From Amoebophrya sp. AT5.2 (taxonomy: Eukaryota > Sar > Dinophyceae > Syndiniales > Amoebophryaceae): a DNA stretch of 31,195 bases. This document shows positions 9,421 to 18,757 of the stretch, in pieces. The notes under the pieces are model-generated. The model was not told the origin of the DNA and ran no database searches. It worked only from the letters and a program-made list of their open reading frames with translations. Numbering within the stretch: the stretch's first letter is position 1; the number at the start of each line of letters is the position of its first letter. The position numbers were made by a program, and so were the translations under genes. The stretch spans positions 1 through 31,195 of the forward strand of contig RXOD01004030.1 in assembly GCA_005223375.1 (NCBI GenBank), in the 5' to 3' direction.

Positions 9421-12345
9421 TTAATACACGCGTCCGGTCTTCTGTCGTTTTGCGTTGGGTTCTTCAATGCACGATCCTCCCTCATCACCTTCGTCCACCT
9501 TAGCTTCGCTTCGATCCACCCCTGCCTTCCCCAGCTGCCCCGCTGACAATTTCCCGGCCGAAAGGAACGGCTCGAACGCTGCCTGCATGTGGTCTCCGCT
9601 TAGGAAAAGCTTCGTAAACTTTTCCGCAATTTCGTAGACCTCCATTAACATTTGACTTAGCTCTCGTGGCATGTTCGGAAGATCGTCAAGCCCATGTCCG
9701 TATTTCATCGTCAACGTATCCCCCAGGTCATCCATAATCTGCTGCACAAAGAGTCCCCGCAGGCAGTTCGTCGCATGCTCCGCACCATCTGAGTTGATGA
9801 TCCTGTCAAATAATTCGGGGATGGTCTTCTGATCATCCTGAGGCAGGAGAAAAAGGCGCCGCTGCCCTTCCTCCAAAATGTGCCACGTCTTGGCGCCATG
9901 AAGCTCCTGTAGCTGGGCGAGGAAATTTCGCGGGACCGTGAGTCGGTCAGCTGCGGCTTCGTCGTTTTTGGGATTTTTTTGTGCCTCCTGTTGGATGTCC
10001 TCGTCCGTCACTCGGCCCGTGAGCACATTGATTACCAGCAGCACCGGGTCGCACGTTTGGCGGTTGGTGTCGTACTGGTGGGCGGCCTGGCAGAGGGCTT
10101 TTAGGATGAGGAAGCTCGCGTCGTCCTCTTCTGGGTACTTCATCGAAACGAAATGGTGCACGAGAAAAAGAGCCTTTTTGCCGTTCCGATTCGGATGCGG
10201 ATGCGATTCGTTGGCCTGCGCTACGCGATTTAGCTGCATCGAGAGCGCGGACGCAATACCGTCACTGGAAAGCTCTTGTGCGTGTTTCTCGGCCTTGCGC
10301 AAACTTGCAAAATCTTCGGGGGAAAGTCGCTTGATTCGAGTGCGCAACTCATCGATGACGTTGGACATTTTCTGGAAGGCCTGCCGTTTCGTCTTTGCAA
10401 TTTCTGGTGCGTGCGGCAGGGGAACTGCAGAAGAGGATGATGACGCAGAAGTAGAACCTCCAGATATTCCAGTCAAGGAGCTTGCTGATGATCGTGATCC
10501 TGCTCCTCCTACCGCTATTGTAGTTGAGGTTGTCACCGTCGCTGGCCCTTGCGTTGGGACTTCTACTCCGCGCTCCTGCAGAAAGCTCATCGCCGCTTCC
10601 GAGAGAGTGACGAGTGCAGCCGTGCTTTCGGAAGCGTGAATGTTCTGGCCGTCGCGTGCCATTTCGGCCAGCGAGCGAGTCTCTGCGGCAAAGGGCGGCG
10701 GCTTCGCGCCGTGCTTCATGAGGGCGATAACAATGGCTGGATAGTCTGAAATGTGTGTCATGATAGTTTGCCGCTGCGGCGGCTCCGCGTAAAACCTAGC
10801 CCAGGGTTTCGCCAGCTGGAAGTTGATGTCCACCTGAAATAAGTCCACGTAGTCAAGTACTCCCCTTGCGCCTGTTTGGAGCAGATTATAATCAAACGCC
10901 TGACTTGTCATTCTCAGCAGCGCCCCCTGGTGGCCGTTTCGGTGGATTACAGTAGTTTTATTTTTCCGCGCGATCGGCTCGAACTTTGTTGCCATTTCCG
11001 CGAGCGACTGCTTCACTGCGTCCGCCTTCGAAGGGAAACGCAACAGCTGGCCGATCAGCGTCCAGTAGATCATCCGGGCATCCTCCCGCGACGGGTGCGT
11101 TTTTTTGTCTTTTTGGTGCCAAAAAAGCGTCGGGTCGTATTCTTCAACGTCCATATCGCCTTGCATTTCCGGGTCGGTATCCGGGAGCCCGAGGTCGAGG
11201 TGCAAGTCGTGAACTATTTTCCAGTCTTCAATCACGTGTCTTACTAGCGCAGCTACGTTTTTCTCATGTTCATCGTGGTCGTCGAGAGGTAGCAGCGCCC
11301 CGTAGCGTAAGTCAAACTCCGCATCTAGGTCGAGTTCGTACTTCGAACTAGAAGAGTCCTTGCGACGGAGTTGGGGCCTCCCGAGTTGCATGCGAACTCC
11401 GATACGTTCAAGCCGGTTCATTGCAGTCGTGTCTCTGCGTACCCAAGCCATGGTGAGCGCCGAGGCCGCAGAATCTAGTAGTGCTTCTGCATCGTGGTCG
11501 TGCTGTTGATATACTGGCTGTATACGACTCTCTTCGCTTGGCAGCAAGTCCGGATCGGCACGACTGCACGCTGGCATGAATTCTGCGAGGATGCGGTAGT
11601 ATTGCGAATTGAGCCACTTGGCCAGTTCTTCGGCGTCTACCTCTTCCGTGGGATCCGAATCAGCTTCAGCATCGACGCTCCTGTGAAAATATGTGCGCCA
11701 TGTGAATTTCGTTTCCGGCTTGTATGGGTAGGGGTCAAGGCACAACGCCAACGCGTTCCACAAATTCGTCAACCGCGAATAGTCGCCCCCCGTTTCCCTA
11801 CAGCGTAGTCCCCAATCGTAGGCGCGTTTTTCTCTTAGGTCTACCACGACGTGCTGCACCGGCATGCAACTCTGCACATTGCTTAACCATTCTCGCCACT
11901 GCTTGGGCGTGCAATCTCGCGGAGAACAAGCAGACGCGTCGCTCTCGGTCTGGAAAAGAAATTTCGGAATCTGCTTGAGGACCTCCTCGCGCAACCGACT
12001 TTCTGCTTCCGCAACGTAGATCCGCATCTCTTGGAGCGGCAGCTTCTCCATGGTATCATTCGCCAAATTCTGCAGTTCAATTTCGCGCATGTGGCGTTCT
12101 TCCCATTCCTTTTCCTCGTCGTCTTCACTTACTTGCTCCTCCTCCGAACCTTGACCTTCCTCTTGATCTAGTTCTCGTCCCTGTGCAGGGCTTTCCGCCA
12201 CCGCGTCCCCCGTGCCCGGCTCTCGTGGCTGCTGCAGATGTCCATCTTGGCGCTCGTCGGGATCAGCAGCTGCTCCTCGCGCAGCAGCCGCACCGAGGCC
12301 GCTCAGCCTCAGCGCCTGCTGCTCAGCTGTTTCTCGGCTGGCCAT
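9421..12345 (-). CDS. Unrecognised 974-aa protein, paralogue of the 891-aa protein at 13998-16673
   Basis: A single long exon with an ATG at 12345 preceded directly by CAG. I do not recognise the family. Residues 1-90 are low complexity and acidic. Conserved blocks shared with the paralogue are about 95-133 (ending PKFLFQTES), 148-178 (CMPVQHVVVDL, REKRAYDW), 193-206 (NLWNALALCLDPYP), 249-267 (YYRILAEFMP), 296-323 (SALTMAWVRR), 422-475 (TTVIHRNGHQGAL), and a long C-terminal region of about 660-930 with PNRNGKKAL, LILKALCQAAHQY, RQTCDP and FTKLFLSGD. Residues about 495-595 (IMTHISDYPAIVIALMKHGA, then RSLAEMARDGQ) resemble a degenerate ankyrin repeat; this is weak. A Ser-rich linker covers 605-642. 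The C-terminus has AKRQK, which could be a nuclear signal. No membrane segment or signal peptide is evident. The conservation pattern against its neighbour supports a real, selected gene. Confidence 0.85.
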   Translation of the reverse strand: MASRETAEQQALRLSGLGAAAARGAAADPDERQDGHLQQPREPGTGDAVAESPAQGRELDQEEGQGSEEEQVSEDDEEKEWEERHMREIELQNLANDTMEKLPLQEMRIYVAEAESRLREEVLKQIPKFLFQTESDASACSPRDCTPKQWREWLSNVQSCMPVQHVVVDLREKRAYDWGLRCRETGGDYSRLTNLWNALALCLDPYPYKPETKFTWRTYFHRSVDAEADSDPTEEVDAEELAKWLNSQYYRILAEFMPACSRADPDLLPSEESRIQPVYQQHDHDAEALLDSAASALTMAWVRRDTTAMNRLERIGVRMQLGRPQLRRKDSSSSKYELDLDAEFDLRYGALLPLDDHDEHEKNVAALVRHVIEDWKIVHDLHLDLGLPDTDPEMQGDMDVEEYDPTLFWHQKDKKTHPSREDARMIYWTLIGQLLRFPSKADAVKQSLAEMATKFEPIARKNKTTVIHRNGHQGALLRMTSQAFDYNLLQTGARGVLDYVDLFQVDINFQLAKPWARFYAEPPQRQTIMTHISDYPAIVIALMKHGAKPPPFAAETRSLAEMARDGQNIHASESTAALVTLSEAAMSFLQERGVEVPTQGPATVTTSTTIAVGGAGSRSSASSLTGISGGSTSASSSSSAVPLPHAPEIAKTKRQAFQKMSNVIDELRTRIKRLSPEDFASLRKAEKHAQELSSDGIASALSMQLNRVAQANESHPHPNRNGKKALFLVHHFVSMKYPEEDDASFLILKALCQAAHQYDTNRQTCDPVLLVINVLTGRVTDEDIQQEAQKNPKNDEAAADRLTVPRNFLAQLQELHGAKTWHILEEGQRRLFLLPQDDQKTIPELFDRIINSDGAEHATNCLRGLFVQQIMDDLGDTLTMKYGHGLDDLPNMPRELSQMLMEVYEIAEKFTKLFLSGDHMQAAFEPFLSAGKLSAGQLGKAGVDRSEAKVDEGDEGGSCIEEPNAKRQKTGRVY

Positions 12346-12949
12346 CTGATTTGTTTCTCAGAAACGGTTGTACTTTATTTCACCGCAGGATCATACAACA
12401 GGTCTAACAACTCTAAACACACTTTCTTCATCGTGGGTGTTCAAGGATGTTGGTGGATCAGATGATACAGATACAACTACTCAAACAAGGTGCGATGAAG
12501 ATGATTCAGATTGAAGAAAAGCAGGTCTTCGCTTCACGGGTTCGGACCGTCACAACTATAGATATAGCAGATGCAGAAGGTACAGGTAGAGGTACTATAG
12601 ATACTATTCTCATGCGCCTGGGGCTGGGCCTGGGGGTATCGATGACCGTCATCTTCTTTTTATATCATGATACGACGTTGACGACGATTGTGATGGATCA
12701 GTAGTGACTTCGCCATGGACAGGAGGTCAAGCACGAGAGATGTTGAGACGAAACCAAGAAGAGATGGCGGTGACGATTTTTATTTCAGGACGATGGAGCA
12801 TCATGGCGACGAAGTAGCATCAGTTCGACGAGCTGCCGTTCGAAAGACTCCGTATCGCCACGAAAAGACGCACAACTCAATGGTAATTGCGGGCTGTGCA
12901 ACTGCAACCGATGCGGAAGCCAAGCGGAACCAGAACGGCGGGTGCTTTA
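12346..12949. other. Intergenic stretch between the paralogue gene and the duplicated block
   Basis: About 0.6 kb with no supported gene. A 13-bp inverted repeat with an odd centre (GTTTCTCAGAAAC, 12353-12365) lies just upstream of the 974-aa start. The rest is A-rich, purine-biased sequence. Confidence 0.55.
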
Positions 12950-13952
12950 ACCACGAAAAATAAACACCTCCAGTCCACGCCCAACTCCCTGACCTCCGCG
13001 TGTGTCCAGGAGTCGTCGCTAGAGGGAACGGTATTCATGCCGATCTAACGAGCGTCAGCATTGCTGGCAGCTGCGCGTAGCAGTTTTACAGTTTCAACTT
13101 CAACATCAACAATCAAGAAGTGTTCAAATCATACAAGAGTCGTGTCAGAACCAGAACGATTACGAAGATTGATACATAGTTGCAGTAAAAATAATTCTAA
13201 TTGTGGACCTCGACGTCGACCTGCGCCTTCTCCACATATCAAGGTGTGCTGTACATCTACATTGATTCTTCATTAATACAGCTCTTGATGTGCTAAAAGT
13301 CCAGGCATCTTCTCCGACTCCGAACCTTTATGGTCAAAGTACTCTAACTACTGTAATTTCAATGCGCGAGGCCGAGGTTGTTTAGAAGTGTTGTTCTTAA
13401 TTATTCCGCTCGACGTGGCACGGTGCCTTCGATTTGCCCCATTTCTCGCCGACTGTCATTGTGCTTACATCTAGCTCAGCGTCAACCTCAACTGCGCCAC
13501 CTTCTATCCCCCCGTAGTTCTCGTTCAGTTGGCTCGATGGTTTGCCATTCTCCTCAAAAGATCCCTCAGGCGTCGTCGGTCTGCGTTAAAGTCCTCCAAT
13601 GAATGTATTGCGGATCATTTTCCTCGAGCAACAAGGAAAATGCAGCGACCAACATGAACCGCACATCGTGATGGTATTTTCTTGTGGTTTCTTCATAGAT
13701 AAGTACAACTGAAGAACAAGATGAAAAACGATCCAGATGGTCACTCATGGTCGAAACGTCGATCAAGACGATCCATCTAGTGCATCCCAAAGAAAGTGCC
13801 GTCGACTTCGACGCTGTTGAGGTGTTCTTGCTGCTGGCGTGTTTCTTCCCGGTTTCTCGGCGGCCCTTGGTAGACACGCCCGTCATGAACTGGTTCACCA
13901 TTTTGTGTTCCTCGTCCGAGTTCAACGACTCCACAGAGACCGGCGACCCTCC
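12950..13952. repeat. Duplicated ~1-kb block, copy A
   Basis: This block aligns colinearly and in the same orientation with 17412-18470. Landmarks present in both copies are CCAGGAGTCGTCGCTAGA, CGTCAGCATTGCT, CATAGTTGCAGTAA, GCAGCTCTTGATGTG-like sequence, GCGTCAACCTCAACTGCG and GTCGACTTCGACGCTG. Many small indels separate the copies in the left part; the right part (about 13780-13950), which is open in frame on the minus strand, is better conserved. Block ends are estimated by eye to within some tens of bases. Confidence 0.85.
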
Positions 13953-13997
13953 GGACGAGGAACGCATCAAAGAAATGTCTCCAACTCCTCCCACCAG
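13566..13997 (-). pseudogene. In-frame ORF directly after the 891-aa stop; truncated copy of the 18062-18757 gene
   Basis: After the TAG at 14000-13998 the same frame stays open for 143 more codons to a TGA. No ATG starts it near the top; the first is at about codon 11. Residues GGSPVSV...NSDEEHKMVNQFMTGV...TKGRRE match the ORF at 18062-18757. Over the 16 codons at 13875-13922 versus 18386-18433 the proteins are identical while three codons differ silently, which suggests the segment was coding in the ancestor. It lacks the N-terminal part present at 18471-18757. The simplest reading is a 5'-truncated duplicate. A stop-codon readthrough tail or a spliced last exon of the upstream gene is possible. 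Confidence 0.5.
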
Positions 13998-16673
13998 CTA
14001 CACCTTCTGGCGTTTTGCGCTCGGTTCGTCGCCGGCGGTCTCCGCAATGTCGTCCGCATTCGCGTTCGGCGCGGCGGGGTCTCCATCCTCTGCGTCACTT
14101 TCCTCTCCAGCAAGAAACGGCGCAAACGCCTGCTGCATAAAATCCCCGCTCAAAAATAGCGCTGTAAATTTGTCCGCTATTGCGTGTATTTCGTTCAGGA
14201 CTTGGGACATTTCCGGTGGGACGTGCGAGAGACCAGCGAGACCGCCCTCTTCACGAAACTTCTCGTCGAGAGTTCTCTCCACGCCGTCCTCCAGAATCTG
14301 CTTGGCGAAGAGTCCACGTAGGCGGTTTGTGGCGTAGGTCGTTGAGTCCATGTTGATGATTTTGTGGTACAAAATGGGCAGAAGCTGTTGATCCTCTGCG
14401 CGCAGCAAAGAAAGTCGTCGCTGGCCCTCTTCCATGATGCTGTGCGTCTTGGTGCCCTGCAGCTGCCGCAGCTCTTCCAAGAAGTTCCGCGGGAGTGCCA
14501 GGCTCGCCGTATTCGTGGACCCGTTTTCATCTCGCGCAAGATGGATTTCGGCTTCGGTCACACGCCCGGCGAGGACGTTGACGACGAGCCGCACGGGGTC
14601 GCAAGTCTGGCGGTGCGGGCCGTACTGGTGAGCGGCCTGGCAGAGGGCCTTCAGTATCAGCAGGCTGACGTCCTCCGACGGATACTTGATGGCGACGAAA
14701 CTGCGCACGAGGGAAAGCGCCTTCTTCCCGTTCCGGTTGGGGTGCTCATGTGATTCGCGACATTCCGCAACGCGACTCAACTGCCCGCAAAGCGATTCCG
14801 CAATAGCTTCATTAGAGAGGCTCTGCGCGTGCTTTTCGGCTTCTCGAAGGCTCTCGTAATCCGCCGGAGAAAGCTCACTGATGCGGACTCGCAATTCTTC
14901 GATGACGCTAGCCGTAGTCGTCGGCAAACGCAGACAGTTTGCATTCGTCGCGTCTAGAGGGTGAGCCGGACGAGTTGTCGCACTGCTGGACGACGACGAA
15001 GAAGGATCGTTTGTGGACAACAAGAGTGAGTCGTGGGAAGCGCCACCATGGGTTGCCGCGTGCGACGCCGACGCTTGTGGGGCAATGATTCCTCGAATTT
15101 CGAGAAAGTGCACTGCTGCTTCCGTGAGTCGGGCAAGCGCTCGCATGTTCGTTGATGCGTGGATACTCTGTGTGTCGCGGGCGAGATCCGCTAGCGTCCG
15201 CTCGTGGCCGCCTTCTTCTTCGTCCTCGAGAAGCGGTTTGGCGCCGTATTTCATTAGCGCAATCACAATCCGCGGATCGTCGGATAAGTCCGTGTCCGTC
15301 ATGATCGTGACGTGCTCGCCCTGCCCGTTATCGAAATACGGAAAATTTACATCCATTTCGAACAGATCCATGTACTGAAGCAGGCCCTCGGCGCGGCTCT
15401 CGTATAGGTCGTACTCATCCTGCAGCGTCACGATTCGCTTGAAGGCGCCGATGTGGCCGTCTTGGTGAATTACTGTTGTGTTTTGGTTGCGCGCCACCGG
15501 TTCGAGAACCGAGGCCATGTGTAGGAGGGATTCTTTTACCGCGGTCGATGTCTCCGGGAAGAAGCACAGTTGCTCGATGAGAGTCCAGTACGCAGACCGG
15601 GCGTCCTCTTCTGGATCCGGGTCTTGTGCTATCCGCTGCGAGTCGGGCCGACGTCGAAGTGTTCGAGTCGGAACTACTCCCGTTAGACTCATGTCGGAGT
15701 CTTGGCCGCCAGGGATTTGTTCCTGAAAGATTGATGGCTGTGCAATACCGGCGGCGGCGAACGAGCTGACCCAGACCCTCTCGTCGTCGTCCAAGTCAAA
15801 CTCAATGGAAGCAGCGTCGCGGTGTACTCTCGTGCAGTCGTTCTTCAGGTTTTTTCCGAGTCGGAGACTGATGCCGATGCGCGCGAGACGTTTTCGCACA
15901 ACCACATCTGCGCGAACGTATGACATCGTCAAAGCCGATGGCATTGGCCCGTTACCATTCAGAAACCTCCCACCGCCTGGATTTCTTCCACCCCTGGAAG
16001 ACAGCACGGGATCTACGCGAGCCCAGGGAGGCATGAACTCCGCGAGAATGTGGTAGTAGCGCGCGTTCTCATTTTCATTTCGCGGCGTCAGCCGCACGTA
16101 CCTGTCCCAATCAAAGCGCTTGGCTGGCTCCGCCGGCCAGGGATCCAGTCGCGCGGCGAGCGCATACCAGAGATTGGTCGCTTGCGAGTGGTCGTGGTAT
16201 CGCCAGTGGTGCGTATGGAAATAGCTTTCCCAATCATACGCCCGCTTTTCGTCTAGATCAATCACCACGTTCTGCACCGGCATGCACTTGCGGACTTGCT
16301 CAAGCCAGTGCTTCCATTTATACGACGAGTAAGTTGTAGTTGGGGGAAGCAGCGACGTGCTGGTTTCAAACAGGAACTGGGGGACGTCGTCGAGAACCGC
16401 TCTGCGCAGCTGGTCCTGCACTTCTTCCGCGAAATGGAATTTCAGCGACAGCGGTAAACTCTGCATTTTGTCCCTCGCGTCACTGCGTGCTGCCTCGACA
16501 CGTCGCTCCTCCTCCTCGCGCCGCTGCCGCAAGAGTGCGCGTTGTTCTTGCGTTACAATGGGCCGAGCACGCGGCGGAGGCCAGGCAGTCCTTCCAACGG
16601 GGCCTGCTGCAGGAGCCGCGCCTGCAGAAGCGTCCTGCGGTAGTAGACCACCGCCGGTCCCGGTGCTCGACAT
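13998..16673 (-). CDS. Unrecognised 891-aa protein, paralogue of the 974-aa protein at 9421-12345
   Basis: Single exon. The frame is open to 16700, but the first ATG is at 16673 (MSSTGTGGG), which I take as the start. Conserved blocks shared with the 974-aa neighbour, in the same order, are about 79-104 (VPQFLFET), 119-150 (CMPVQNVVIDL, EKRAYDW), 167-181 (NLWYALAARLDPWP), 206-223 (YYHILAEFMP), 245-275, 357-412 (AYWTLIEQL, TTVIHQDGHIGA), 430-445 (LLQYMDLFEMDVNF), and a strongly conserved region of about 588-855 (HPNRNGKKAL, LILKALCQAAHQY, RQTCDP, FTALFLSGD). Residues about 455-530 (DDPRIVIALMKYGAKP, RTLADLARDTQ) look faintly ankyrin-like. The Ser/His-rich linker at 533-570 differs from its neighbour's. 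The C-terminus ends AKRQKV. The two genes lie 1.65 kb apart in the same orientation, as expected for a tandem duplication, but have diverged well beyond recent copies. Function unknown. Confidence 0.85.
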   Translation of the reverse strand: MSSTGTGGGLLPQDASAGAAPAAGPVGRTAWPPPRARPIVTQEQRALLRQRREEEERRVEAARSDARDKMQSLPLSLKFHFAEEVQDQLRRAVLDDVPQFLFETSTSLLPPTTTYSSYKWKHWLEQVRKCMPVQNVVIDLDEKRAYDWESYFHTHHWRYHDHSQATNLWYALAARLDPWPAEPAKRFDWDRYVRLTPRNENENARYYHILAEFMPPWARVDPVLSSRGGRNPGGGRFLNGNGPMPSALTMSYVRADVVVRKRLARIGISLRLGKNLKNDCTRVHRDAASIEFDLDDDERVWVSSFAAAGIAQPSIFQEQIPGGQDSDMSLTGVVPTRTLRRRPDSQRIAQDPDPEEDARSAYWTLIEQLCFFPETSTAVKESLLHMASVLEPVARNQNTTVIHQDGHIGAFKRIVTLQDEYDLYESRAEGLLQYMDLFEMDVNFPYFDNGQGEHVTIMTDTDLSDDPRIVIALMKYGAKPLLEDEEEGGHERTLADLARDTQSIHASTNMRALARLTEAAVHFLEIRGIIAPQASASHAATHGGASHDSLLLSTNDPSSSSSSSATTRPAHPLDATNANCLRLPTTTASVIEELRVRISELSPADYESLREAEKHAQSLSNEAIAESLCGQLSRVAECRESHEHPNRNGKKALSLVRSFVAIKYPSEDVSLLILKALCQAAHQYGPHRQTCDPVRLVVNVLAGRVTEAEIHLARDENGSTNTASLALPRNFLEELRQLQGTKTHSIMEEGQRRLSLLRAEDQQLLPILYHKIINMDSTTYATNRLRGLFAKQILEDGVERTLDEKFREEGGLAGLSHVPPEMSQVLNEIHAIADKFTALFLSGDFMQQAFAPFLAGEESDAEDGDPAAPNANADDIAETAGDEPSAKRQKV

Positions 16674-17411
16674 CTCTTCGCGTGTTCTTGCGATAATCAA
16701 TTGGAATTGGATGCGGAAGCTAGCTTAATGCACTCGGGTTGCTCACAGCGAGCTGAGTACGAGTCATAATCTTAATCTGAATCAATCTCAATCTCAATCT
16801 GTAAAAATTATCTAAATCAACACAGGAGTTGAGCATGCGGCTGCTTGCCTTTCATGTGCAAGAGTTGGCTAAATCTCTATTGGAAGGATATGTACTTTAG
16901 AGCGGAAAGTGGAACACAAGTAGAACGAGCCAAGCTATTGACACGATCAGATCCCCCATCCACCGATCACGATCGCCGATCGTCCATTCCCGCCGATACT
17001 GAACCCAACGACGAACCGGAAGATACTGAACCCACCGATACTGAGCCCACCAATACTGAACCCAAGAGCGGAAGTGCGCGAGCAAACGCACGCCGACCGG
17101 AAAAAACCTCAGTATTTTCTCTCCATCGATTTTTTTTCGACTCAGGACAGAATTTGCCATCACCACCTCTTGGTCGTGCACTGAAGAAGGGCGATGAAGA
17201 CAAGAAGACGACAGCAAAGAAAAAGATAAGCACGAGCGCCCTCTCCAAGCATCTCTGTCATATTTAAATAATAGTTCTTCCGCCCCGAGTACGAGTTGAT
17301 GATCAGATCCCGAGTGCGGTGCGCAACCCCAGGCCCAGCTTCATCAAGGAAAAATCGTTTTCCCTTCACGGTAGCTCGCTGCGGATTATGCAGCACGAAC
17401 AGCTGTTGTAT
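16674..17411. other. Intergenic stretch upstream of the 891-aa gene
   Basis: About 0.7 kb. It contains an imperfect AATCTC-type run near 16768-16800 and the 15-bp minisatellite at 16995-17066. Short frames on both strands across the minisatellite are products of the repeat and not credible genes. Confidence 0.55.
16995..17066. repeat. 15-bp minisatellite, four copies
   Basis: Units resembling GATACTGAACCCACC start at 16995, 17022, 17037 and 17052. The first is separated from the others by 12 bases; the last three are contiguous and differ by one to three bases. Confidence 0.85.
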
Positions 17412-18470
17412 AAAACCACACGAAATAAACGCCTCCAGTTTACGCCCATCTCCCTGACCCGCGGGTGTCCTGTGTCCAGGAGTCGTCGCTAGAAACCAGG
17501 AGCGCTTCATTCTGATTCACCGAACGTCAGCATTGCTCGCAGCCGCTGCTGCACGTAGTTCGTGGTTCTCGTTGCAGTTGTACAGTTTCAAAAAGTGTTC
17601 AAATAAAGTAAAACTTTGTACAAGATCGAGACGTGCTGCCAGCTTTTTTTTACATAGTTGCAGTAATAAATTGAATTCTAATTATTGTGGACCCACCTGG
17701 ACCTTCGCCTTCTCCACGTAAGTCCGTCTGCTCGCTGCCGTGGTGTACATTTACATCCTTCATTGCAGCTCTTGATGTGACGCAGTGCTGAATTCCAAGG
17801 ATCTACCAGCCTCTATGGTCAAACTCAGTTTCAATCCGCAAAATTTTTCATTGTTCTTGTTCTAAATCATTCCGTTCGACGTGCCTTCGATTTTACAATT
17901 TTAATGTGTTTGCTTTTGGCTACCAGTGAATCTCGGTCTCGCCGATTGTACTTGTGCTATACATCTAGCAGCGTCAACCTCAACTGCGTCACCCTCTATT
18001 CACCCGCCCGTCGTTATTGTTGCGTCGGCTTGATGGTTTCCGATTTTCCTGCAAGGATGCCTTAGCTTAAGCGCTGTCGGTCTGTGTTGTTCCAATGTAT
18101 CGCGGATTTTCCTCGACTAATGCTGGAAATGCAGCGACCATCATGAAACGCAGGAGACGCACATCGTGTTAGTGTTTTTGAGGTTTCTATGTATATAAAC
18201 ATACTGACGGCGAACGCGAAGGAGATGCAGATGAAAAACAGTTTAAGTGTAGAGAAGATGATCATGGTTCTGGTTGAAACCGAAGATCCAGTGCATCCCA
18301 AGCAAAGTACCGTCGACTTCGACGCTGCTGAGGTGCTCTTGCTGCCGGCGTGTTTCGTCCCGATTTCTCGGCGGCCTTTGGTCGGCACTCCCGTCATGAA
18401 CTGATTCACCATCTTGTGTTCCTCGTCCGAGTTCGGCGACACCACAGAGACCGGCGACCCCGCGGAGGAC
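17412..18470. repeat. Duplicated ~1-kb block, copy B
   Basis: Colinear with 12950-13952, same orientation. Homology starts near the ACGAAATAAACGCCTCCAG stretch at about 17415 and stops inside the ORF at 18062-18757, near residue GGSPVSV. Left of 17412 and right of 18470 the two loci do not resemble each other. Confidence 0.85.
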
Positions 18471-18757
18471 GCGCCGCCCCGGATCACAATGGGTTTTCCG
18501 CGCGTGGTCGAGATCACCTTGCGACTAACCACGACCTTGGGCAGGGTCCATGTCGACACCCCCGGGTTCCGGAAGCGGGGCACGCGAAACAGCGGCTGTG
18601 CCATGAACGGCTCGAAGGCGATGTACTTGAACTTCGTCGCGTTACGGAAGTGGATGTTGCGCGCGCCGGAAGCAGCGGCCAAAACGCGGCGAGGAGTCAG
18701 CGGCTTGATCGTGATCGGGGCAACAAACAAAGGACACGGACGAGCAGGAGTCATCAT
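18062..18757 (-). CDS. Unrecognised 231-aa protein spanning the duplication breakpoint
   Basis: ATG at 18757 (MMTPARP); stop at 18062. Residues 1-95 are basic, with few acidic residues and several R-x-P and VPRF-type stretches. They could include an organellar targeting sequence but match no family I know. Residues about 100-160 (SPVSVVSPNSDEEHKMVNQF ... TKGRRE) are shared with copy A at 13790-13950. After about residue 160 the two copies stop aligning as proteins although the DNA is still alignable with indels, so the last 70 codons, including a hydrophobic run LKLFFICISFAFAVSMF, may be untranslated sequence or lie beyond an intron. The upstream 5' limit may also be incomplete. I am fairly sure residues 1-150 are coding and unsure about the C-terminus. 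Confidence 0.55.
   Translation of the reverse strand: MMTPARPCPLFVAPITIKPLTPRRVLAAASGARNIHFRNATKFKYIAFEPFMAQPLFRVPRFRNPGVSTWTLPKVVVSRKVISTTRGKPIVIRGGASSAGSPVSVVSPNSDEEHKMVNQFMTGVPTKGRREIGTKHAGSKSTSAASKSTVLCLGCTGSSVSTRTMIIFSTLKLFFICISFAFAVSMFIYIETSKTLTRCASPAFHDGRCISSISRGKSAIHWNNTDRQRLS

Noticed and set aside
9421..16673. Whether the two paralogues are mobile-element proteins (transposase or reverse transcriptase)
   Set aside because: No DDE, HUH, reverse transcriptase or integrase motif is visible and no terminal repeats flank each gene.
17160..17510. Minus-strand 116-codon frame with fairly protein-like composition
   Set aside because: It crosses the edge of the duplicated block, and the homologous frame in copy A is not preserved.
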